Notes under the pieces: generated by a model
What the model saw: only the letters and a program-made list of their open reading frames with translations
Told to the model about the DNA's origin: nothing
The model's database searches: none
Assembly (NCBI RefSeq): GCF_020382885.2
Contig: NC_058499.1
Location: 16,725,872 to 16,789,871, forward strand
Direction of reading: 5' to 3'
Origin: Scatophagus argus
Taxonomy: Eukaryota > Chordata > Actinopteri > Scatophagidae
Length of the DNA stretch: 64,000 nucleotides
In this document: piece after piece, positions 55,201-64,000 of the stretch
How the letters are laid out: each line of letters opens with the position of its first letter
Numbering within the stretch: the stretch's first letter is position 1
Made by a program: the position numbers and the translations under genes

Positions 55201-58200
55201 AAGCCCATCATGCAAATACCAAGCTGAATATTTTGAACTTGCATGAATTTTTTGCATTGTCTATAATTACTTTATTTATAACGGTGCCACATGAAAAATA
55301 TGCACCATGTTTCTTATGAACACAATGGAATCACTTTCGCTAGATGCTATGTTTTAAATATGTCAGAGTTCATCTGATTTTTATTTATTCATTTTTTTGT
55401 AAAAAAAAACCTGTATTTACTGTGAAACCAAAACTCTGGTCCCATACAGGCCTCAATATAGCAGCCAACTAGTTGTCAAGAGGCTCAAAAACTCCTTTCC
55501 TCCTCAGTCCCATTTCCCTGCTCCCTCAAGGGTGAGCAGACAACACAGGAAACTAATTACCCACAGTGATTCACTGGTTTCTATTACACACTACAGACAT
55601 AGACCGATAAACAGCAGGGTGATCTAACCAATCCCTGTGGGTCTGGATGACATCACACTGGTTTGTATATTCACATATAGACACATCACACAAAGGAATT
55701 TAAGCAGCTATGCACTCAGATGCATGTCACGTTTGATGTCATTGTCTGAATCTATCATTTTCACACAAAATAGTCATTTGCTCATCCTTTCTCGGAGCCT
55801 GTACTCTGCCATAGGGATTTACTGTATATTACCTTTGTGCCACGTTTGAAGGATGATAAGAAATAATAAGGTGCAGCATGGCATATCCTTTGAAAGTTAC
55901 TTTACATTTGTTGCACTTGATTTCACATTTAGAGGCATTTTTTGTAAAAGTGCAGCATTTTAATCTGTAATGTACTGCCAAGAGGTGCAAATGGAAATTC
56001 AACAATGCTGTGTCACAGAGAAAAACAAGATGTGGAGGGATAAAGAGAGCTCAGACAGAATTACTGGCAGAAGAGACCAGGAAGTAGTCTTTGAATGTGA
56101 CCCGGAAGTTAGAGGCTTTTTATTGTTTTTCTTTTTTTCTTTAATTCACTACTAGAAGGCCTTTGATAGCTCACTGGGAATGTGGGGTTAATGTAGAGCA
56201 CTTATATGTTTCGGTAAAGTGCTGTAGTGTTTAGAATCAGTTTGGGGGATTAATTAAATAAAATTATAAAACCCTGTGAAGTGATAAATCAAACAGACCA
56301 GATTTAGAGAGTTGTCATCTCTGGTGTTTCATAGAACAAAGGTCTGACTGAATGTAAACTGTTTTACCATTAATGCAGCAAAGGTTACTCTAAGGTTAGC
56401 GTCCAGTCTCTGACTGGTCTGTGTGTGATGCTTCTCCTGCTTCTGTCACTCTGTCTGACTCTTACCAGCAGTTAGTTTCTAGTTCTCGTTTATCTGTTAT
56501 TTATATGTATCTGAACATGCATACATATTCAGGCCAGGACCGGTGCTGGGGTGATGGGGGCTCCCATTGCTTACTGTGAAGGGTGAAGGAGCAGTTAATG
56601 CACAACCTCAGGCAGTGTGGAGAGTGAAGCCAGCCTCACATGGACACATGAATTCCACACACATATGTGTTCACACACGTACATTGAAACTCTCTTGCAC
56701 ACGGAGTGATAATAATGGCGTAGCTTCCATGCATTTTTTTGGTGACAAGTCATTACTGTCCTCTTTGAATCGCTTGCTGTCAGAGCATGTACACACAGAC
56801 ACAAAGACACACACTTTCAGTCATGTTGGATATTACTTACCCTTGGAAACTCTGGAATCTCTGTATTTCTATTTTTCTTCCTCCTCCCCTGCTACTGGTG
56901 GATCCCTGACATGACAGAACCCCCTCTCATTTGGCCCCCCATGGCTGCCTGTCAGCCTGCCAGACAATAGGGACTGGGGCACATTTGCCTTTATAAAGAG
57001 GCAGCGCTGCTTCACCCTACCTCCCCACCACGCTTCCCCTCTCTCTCTTTCCTCGCCTTCCTCTTTGCTCCATCTTTCCCCCTCGCTTTCTGTCAACTGC
57101 GATAACTCATTAATATGTCACAGACCTGTGTGTGTGTGTGTCTTCCTGGGTGTGTTACAGGAGGCCTATCAGTGTAAGAGAGCTAGTGAGCTATGTGATT
57201 GTGTGAAACATGAGGACCAGAAAGAGGTAAATGCCAACCATGCTCTCTCATGTGACCAGACTCATCACTGTGTACATGTCAGGTAACAAAGTTAAAGGTC
57301 AGAGATGGGCAGAGCAAGCACCCATAAATGTAATGTTTTTATAAAGGTAATGTTTTGCTTTTTTGTTCAGGGCTTTTAAAGGACCTTAAATAATTTTTTG
57401 GGAAATGTACGTGTTTGCTGTATAGACCTACTGTATAGACCACCATTGCCCAGACGCAAATGTTCACAGACAAATTTTTTTTAGGTTTTATTCACATTAT
57501 ATTTAGATGTGTTCACTGACTTCCTTCCTCTCTCTCTGACTCACATCAACATGCACCTCCAGCACCCTGCCCCCTCCCTCAGAAAGACAGATTTATGTTT
57601 AAAACATCACCCTGACTGAGCCAGGTTCAGCTAGAGTTAAATGCTTTGATCAACATGCTCTTTGTGCTGTACATCTGACCTATGTGTGCAGTAACCAGGG
57701 CTTCTAAAGGGTGGATCCTGCTCAGTATGGGGACTCGATGGTCGTGCTAACCGAGCTCTGCTCCATTTTATGTTGGGTCTTGAGCGTGCATGCCCTGGGC
57801 GCATTCTACCTGAGTGGTCCCTGGGTGCTCCTCAAGCTGACATTCTCATGCATGCACACATTCAAGAGATGGTACAACCACACCTGGGGATTGACATATG
57901 CGTGCACACACAATACACACACAAACACACATAAATCACTTATGCTTAGACAAATGTGCGTGCGCACACACACACACAAACGTGTAAACAGACAGGCAGA
58001 CAGACATGCACAGTATGGCCCCAGGCAGTAGTGATCAGTGAGGTGCATAGGAAGGCTGAGGTGAGGGTGAAGATGAGGTGAACACAACTTAGCACTGTAG
58101 ATCATTTCAGGTCATGACTCCAAACTGTAAACTCACCAGAGAGGATTAGAGATCTGCGCTTGCAGCATATGTTGTGTAAATGCTCCTGCAAATGATCCAA

Positions 58201-58433
58201 CATATAAAATACACAGAGTTCCTCCAAACCCGGTGACTTTCTTTATTGTTGTGACTCATTGCTGCAGGTTGACGCGTCATCCTTTAAATGCACTTGAAGC
58301 GATGAGGTTTTTTTCATCATTAGACTGCAGTTTGATAGGGCAAATCCGCTTGTTGCAAATTTGTTTTCTTGGCCTACATCAGGGTTGCTAGTGCTGATGG
58401 AAGGGGGTGGGGATGTATACGCTTTGCTGTGTT

Positions 58434-58469
58434 TGTGTGTGTGTGTGTGTGGGTGTGTGTGTGTGTGTG
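58434..58469. repeat. (GT)n microsatellite, interrupted once
   Basis: GT run with a single GGGT interruption at about 58451. Confidence 0.9.
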
Positions 58470-59053
58470 CTACAGAACTGTAGAGCCCCAGTGAAGTTGA
58501 TTCCTGTCAAGCCCGTAGCACCACACTCAGACAGGGCTTGACCAAGCGTTTAAACACTGCTCTAGGATTTCCCGCTAGTATGGGCTGAGTGGAAGTGTCA
58601 GTTAGAGAGATGTGTGTGTGTGTCTCTGTGTCTCTGTCTGTGCCTTTGTGTATGTGTGCAATTGGCAGAATCAAGGGGTGCTGGCAGGTCAGAGAGGCCA
58701 GAAAGGTTGCAAGGATAGCTTTTGGCATCAGAGTCAAAGAGCACGAAAGAAGTTGGGTTTCATTAAAATATCAAAGAACTGTACCAGGCTGGAGCATGAA
58801 TAAACTAGAATCTGGGAGATTTATTTCTTATTTATTTATTTTTGTGGTGGCATATTGGCCAGCAGTAGTTTTCTCAATAATGAAAAAACTAAGTAAGAAA
58901 TAAAGCAATAATTCTTAAAATGTAGATTTTTATCAGCAGCATCAAAAATGCAGTTCAAACAGGAATGCCAGTAAGGCAGTCTGCATTTATCTCTAAATTA
59001 AAATAGATGATTGTGCAATCTGTACCCACAGCTGCTTTTTACTGTATAAAATG

Positions 59054-59115
59054 AATGTTTATTAAATCTGTCTTCATGAGGCTGATTTAATAAACATTAA
59101 ATGAACCTCATGAAG
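59054..59115. other. Interleaved inverted repeats (A-B-A'-B')
   Basis: Arm A at 59054-59068 (aatgtttattaaatc) has its exact reverse complement at 59084-59098. Arm B at 59072-59081 (cttcatgagg) has its exact reverse complement at 59106-59115. The second left arm lies inside the loop of the first, so the pairs cannot form as nested hairpins; they would be alternatives, or an H-type pseudoknot if transcribed. Confidence 0.7.
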
Positions 59116-60630
59116 GCTGCAGGACACGTGTGTTGATGTATCTGCAGCCTCCGATTTGCGCATCAGTCCAGTGACATTGCTGGGTGCCCATTTATGCTGG
59201 AAACATCGGATCCTGAGGCTTACAAATCCTATGTGCCACATTCTCTTTTCCAACTTCTAACAAGAAAAAACAAAAAGCACATATCCCATTTTATCCTTGA
59301 AAGGCATTACAAAGAAAACACTCTTGTGTCTCATTTTAAGATGTGAATTGCTAAAATATTTTTTTTTATTGTTTGTTTCTTTTATCTTTGCACTAATTGT
59401 TCCGATCATGCCTCTTCACAACATCGAGGCAGTAACATAATTTCCTGGAGTGGCTGATTCTTCATTTGTTGAGCTGTTGTTGTAATGCGCCACTGTGATT
59501 GGCTCAGCTGTTTCAGAATGATGAGACCAGTGGTGTGAATGGCTGAGAGCATATCTATGAATAACTACACTCATCTGTATTCAGCTCTACCCAACCTGTA
59601 TGCACTTTTCAAGACCGACAGCTTCGTGTCTGTGCTTGTGTGATTATAATAGGACCCTCAGTCTGAGAGAGATGGTCAGTGACGGAACTGTAACAGGTAA
59701 TGAAGGAGGGGTACTCTACAGTATGTAGTATACACACTCACCTGTGCACACAGGTGCAGATAGATACACACTAAACCTACAGGTACTTGTTTGTTATGAC
59801 TTGTTGGTTATTTTCCTAGTTAAAATTTCATTGACAATATTTTTCAGGACCAGCATGGCCTATTTTACCTTCAAAATCTTTTTTCAAATTTAGGTGAAAT
59901 TTGCAACAAGACCACGAATGTTTATTCAGTTTGAAAACCTGAAACAGACCAGTCAAGTTTCAGGTGCAAGCAGGATTCATGTTGCTCTCTGCGTCTGTTC
60001 ACAAGTGAAACTAATTTAGTTGAGATTGGTGTTATTGCTTACATTATTTCTAACACACTGAATTCCTTATTTTGTTGGAAAAGCCCCAGATCTCTGGACC
60101 CTTTGGGCCCACTTTACAAACCACTGCTTACAACGAGCTCCCACAAACATTACACTACACACAGATGCAGACGGAATCAAGTGATGCTTTTGTCTACCTG
60201 TAAGCAATAGACCTGAGAAATGGGTAGTGAGCTGACAGGAGAGATGGGGATGATGGGATCAGAGGATAGTGAGGTGGTGAGAGAGTGACGTAAGGGCATG
60301 GGGTGTTAATATGGGTGATGAGCAGGGCAGGTGGCTTAAATCTGGCAATACAAGCACGGTGGCAGCGTGTGTGTGATGGGAGATCGTATTGATCTCTGGG
60401 CAGTCTGCTGCTGTGGGGCTTTGAGATTTTGAGGAAATGTCTGTATGTATCTGCGAGCCTTTTGTGCCTCTGCGCTCTAGAAGTCCCATTAAAGCAGGGT
60501 GGGGGTGGGGATGGGTGGACTTGTCATGCGGCTGTGGGGGGACTGACTGTGTGAGTTGGCCTTGGGGGAGCCGAAGCCTTGGAAACATTGGTTGTAGAGC
60601 TCGACAAAAGAACAGTTCTGTTTGTTTGTG

Positions 60631-60650
60631 CGTGTGTGTGTGTGTGTGTG
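60631..60650. repeat. (GT)n microsatellite
   Basis: Short GT run. Confidence 0.85.
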
Positions 60651-60867
60651 ACAGAATTGACGAGTTGAGACCAAGTGTACAAATGTTTGTTTGTTTTGTG
60701 AATGTACGTGTTTGTGCGTGCGGTAATGTGACTTTTTGAATTAGGCTACCACTGCAAGATTTAAATGATAATGGATCTATTGACCCTGAGAAATGCTGCA
60801 TTTGCAAGTATGCCATTTTGTGACCGTGACGGGGAAGAAAAGGGGCAGCTAGTGAATTCAGTGGTTT

Positions 60868-60889
60868 TGTGTGTGTGTGTGTGTGTGTG
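60868..60889. repeat. (GT)10 microsatellite
   Basis: Short perfect GT run. Confidence 0.85.
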
Positions 60890-61607
60890 AGCTTTCCTTT
60901 GCCAGCCTGCTTTGTCCTCTCTCCCAGCTTAAATGGACTGGAAGGTGAACTTTTTGTCTGGTGTGGATGGTCTGGTGTGTTTATTTTGGTGAAATGTGTT
61001 TTCCTGTTTTGATTGTTTGCAGGCTTAAGAAGGGACAACAAACACGCACAAACAACACACACACACACACTCAGCTTTTATTGGAACAGACAAAGCACAC
61101 TGTCAACCAGCTGGCTGCACGACAACCACAATAACATTAATGAAACACTTATCTATGCAAACATATTAGCAGGCATTTTTAAATAATGCGTTTGACTGCG
61201 TCCTTGTATGTTTCGGGTGTGTGTTTCAGATGCTGTGTGTGCATGTGTGTGTGCGCGCGTGCTCACGTGTGGAGTCGCACAGTCCGACAGTCCAAGGTCA
61301 AAGTGTTTTTTCTTCCTCTCTGCCATCTTCACTCACAGTCTTTCTGTCAATCTGCCAATTTCTCTGGTACATGTACCCTCTCCTTCTCATCTCTTTCCCT
61401 CATTTGGCCTTTTGCTCTTTCTATTTCTTTTCCTCTAGTCTCCTTATCACCTTTTTCATCCCTCTGTTTCTCAGCATGACTTTTCCATGTGCTTTTTTTT
61501 TATTTCCTTTGCCTCTTTACCTCCTTTTTCTCCCACTTCTGCCTCATTTAAGTTTTGCTTTTGATTCCTCCAACTCCCTCTCTTTGTTTCTTTCTCTCTG
61601 TTTCTTC

Positions 61608-61614
<7 letters not shown>

Positions 61615-61645
<31 letters not shown>

Positions 61646-61668
61646 GGTCACCCCCCCCCCCCCACCCC
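61615..61668. repeat. (CT)n tract plus poly-C run
   Basis: A CT run (61615-61641) followed by a C-run at about 61650-61668, inside a long pyrimidine-rich region from about 61310. Confidence 0.9.
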
Positions 61669-61775
61669 ATTGTCCTCGTTAATCTGGACTGCTCTCTGGC
61701 TGTGCCCTCATGTCCAAATGATGCATTAATCCAGGTTACTTCAACCCTTTGTTTATGCTGAACACCCCACACGAT

Positions 61776-61777
61776 AC

Positions 61778-61832
<55 letters not shown>
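61776..61832. repeat. Compound (CT)n(CA)n microsatellite
   Basis: About 11 CT units directly joined to about 16 CA units. Confidence 0.95.
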
Positions 61833-61834
<2 letters not shown>

Positions 61835-62400
61835 CACAAAGGCTCCTGCTGTGTTGTCACATCATGCAGGCTCAACACATGACAGACAAACAATAGCCTG
61901 ATGACATTGTTGAATGTAATCTCAGATCCTTAAACACCAGGCGTCACTGACAATAAATGAAGCCATCATTTCAATTCACAGCCAACTGGATTCACTGTGA
62001 TAAATTCATGGACTGTTTTTATGCGATTTGTGCCTGGGTGACCTGCAACCCATATGTTTGCTCCATGCATATATCTGACTGTTATTGCACTGAAATACTC
62101 ATCATCTCGGCTGCTTTGATTCGCTTTACTTTGCCTGCATCCTGTGATCGGCTTCCGTGAGAATCTGTATCCAGTTCTTGGCAGTCCTCTTGATTCGGTA
62201 TTATAAATGTCTGGTGTGATAAACCTTGATAAAGGTCATATAGATCAGAGACTTCAGGCTTTGCTTTTTGATCAATCATAAATTCCACAGTCGCTAATAT
62301 TCTCATTTAGTCCCTGGGGTATTTAGAAATTTACTTATAAACTTATATTATTTGCAACAGTGATTAATTTCCCTGGGAGGTAGATCTGAGATGGTGGATG

Positions 62401-62403
<3 letters not shown>

Positions 62404-62431
<28 letters not shown>
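62404..62431. repeat. (GT)14 microsatellite
   Basis: Perfect GT run. Confidence 0.95.
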
Positions 62432-62434
<3 letters not shown>

Positions 62435-63504
62435 AGACACTGTGTCCTTGAACAGGCTTACTGCTGCAGCCGGGACATTGTACGCTCTACCCTCACCAAC
62501 ACTTCTCTCTCACTGTTACCCCACATAGAGCCCCTCCCACCCCCACCACCGTCAGTCTTTCCAACCTACTCTCCCTCTTTTCTCCAATTTTCCCTAGCCC
62601 AGCAGAAAACAGGGAGGGCGTGAGGCGGTGAAAGAGGGCCACTGAAATGGCTGGCATTTTTACAGGACAGCATAAATCGGAGTGACACACATATCAGAAG
62701 TTTATCCTCATCGCTTTTTCCTCGTGCACATGGAGCAGAGATGGATGAAGAGCCAGATGTGGTCCAAAGAGCAATCTGTAATGTTTCATTTGGGGAAAGA
62801 CTAATACATCGGACAGTTTTCTGAAACATCAAAAAATATCAGCATGATTGGATAATGAACAAAAATGCATTTACTTCAGTGTTCTAAAGCAGATCAAGCA
62901 GATCTCTATTTTTTATGTTGCCAGAATCTAAAACATAGTGTGCGTGAGCCCTAATATTAATTAGCACTTACAGATTTGACAAACTCTCTGTAAGTGGCCG
63001 TATGGACGGATTTGTTCTATTATAGTTCTGTTTCATCACTACATTTGGGTTTTACTTGCTCTTTCTCTCTATTTTCTTCATATTTCACCTCTTTTTCCTG
63101 TTTCATTCCATGTCTAGGAGAGGTGCAGAAGAAGCCTGAGGCTGGAAGAACACTGTCTCTCTCTCTCATACATACGTGTATACACACACAAACACACACA
63201 CACACGCACACCCCCTTGCTTCAGGCTCCTTTGTGTTGTAGCCGCAGGTCAATCCTTACGAAACGCTGTGAAATAATTTCTAACTTCATCCTCTTTTACG
63301 ATCAGTGCATAGATTCGTAATACAGTTGGATCTGACCTAAGAACTTAATAAAGTCTTAATAAATCAAGTAATTTTTTATCCATGATTTCTGCTGACAGCC
63401 CAGGATGCCTCCCTTTTTCTTTCCTCCTTTGTTGTTATTTCTCGCTCTTATGAAAAATTGTAAAGGTGAAAATAACAGTGATTGGGCTTTAAAACAGATT
63501 GTGA

Positions 63505-63600
63505 ACGAGAGCGGCTACAGACAGCACTTGAAGCTGCCGGGCAGCCGTCGGACCTCCAGCGCGCGTGTCTAACGGCGTGATTTCACTACGTTTTGTGCGT
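63505..63600. promoter_or_regulatory. CpG-dense patch inside brsk2 intron 1
   Basis: Twelve CpG dinucleotides in about 96 bases, including GCGCGCG at about 63559-63565, inside otherwise CpG-poor intron. This could mark an alternative promoter or first exon of brsk2, or an enhancer. No start codon leading into a BRSK-like peptide was found. Confidence 0.35.
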
Positions 63601-64000
63601 GCTGCTTGTGAATTTCTCATCTCTTTCCTTTCTTGGAAGCCCAAGATGTTCCTATGATTCCATTTTGCAAGCGAATCATTTCATGGGTGTCACTACAAGT
63701 TGTGTTTTCTGCTTGAGCAAACATATTGAAAAATCTTCCACTACGTCCATTTGTGGATTATTGTCCAATCTGTTTGATGTCAGTCTCCATTCCAGTCTCC
63801 CTCTAGTGCCTCTCCTTCCTGTCTTGCTCTCTTTCTCGTCCCTCTCATGACACCCTCTCTTTGCTTTTGCTGTTGTTTTTTCAGTCCTGCATACCTTAAC
63901 AACTCCCCCACTTCATTAGCTGTTCACAAGGAGGAAAACATCCCTTTTTATTCACGCCTCAATGGAGGGATAAACCAGAGGGATAAGAGGAACGGAAAAG

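Larger units (their letters stand above)
36663..64000 (+). other. brsk2: brsk2 intron 1 (more than 27 kb, continues past the window)
   Basis: No sequence resembling the next BRSK exon (GLVKLGVHC...) was seen on the plus strand up to 64000, so the whole remainder is taken as intron 1. It contains one SINE, more than ten dinucleotide tracts, a homopurine (AAG)n tract, interleaved inverted repeats near 59.05 kb and a CpG-dense patch near 63.5 kb. Every ORF in it is short, low in complexity or without recognisable domains. Confidence 0.7.

Noticed and set aside
60259..61068. Longest open frame in the window (269 codons, minus strand)
   Set aside because: It runs through several (CA)n tracts giving long Thr-His runs, has no domain, and lies inside brsk2 intron 1. 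Open by low complexity, not selection.

Overview
This is a vertebrate nuclear window, almost certainly from a teleost fish and probably a percomorph. The lactate dehydrogenase reads as fish A-type, introns follow GT/AG rules, dinucleotide microsatellites are dense, and tRNA-derived SINEs of common fish type are present. No organellar, bacterial, viral or CRISPR content was seen.

Layout. About 1-950 looks like the 3' end of an unseen plus-strand gene. At 1973-3292 (+) lies a six-exon gene for a 192-aa protein that is essentially one UEV domain (catalytically dead E2 fold). At 6008-12084 (+) lies a complete ten-exon tsg101 (390 aa). At 14958-18588 (-) lie the seven coding exons of ldha (332 aa), with a non-coding first exon near 20980-21058 and a promoter rich in hypoxia-type motifs just beyond it. 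About 15 kb of gene-free DNA follows (21.2-36.1 kb). At 36569 (+) brsk2 begins: 5' leader with a short upstream ORF, then coding exon 1. Everything from 36663 to 64000 is its first intron; no second coding exon was found.

Gene relations. Read in reverse, the order ldha(+), tsg101(-), UEV gene(-) matches human 11p15 LDHA, TSG101, UEVLD in order and orientation. The UEV gene is therefore most likely the positional counterpart of UEVLD, yet no LDH half is visible in the 2.3 kb that follows it. It shares exon lengths and phases with tsg101, so the two are ancient tandem relatives. tsg101 acts in ESCRT-I sorting, ldha in anaerobic glycolysis and brsk2 in neuronal polarity; nothing suggests a shared pathway.

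Non-coding content. There are three copies of one tRNA-derived SINE family, one copy of a second SINE with a truncated relative, two other retroposon fragments, and many (GT)n/(CT)n tracts, especially in the brsk2 intron. Notable non-genic signals are a MEF2 pair with an E-box in a tsg101 intron, the RCGTG cluster at ldha, an E-box cluster upstream of brsk2, interleaved inverted repeats at 59.05 kb and a CpG-dense patch at 63.5 kb. Exon boundaries were read by eye from homology and splice signals; transcript ends are estimates.
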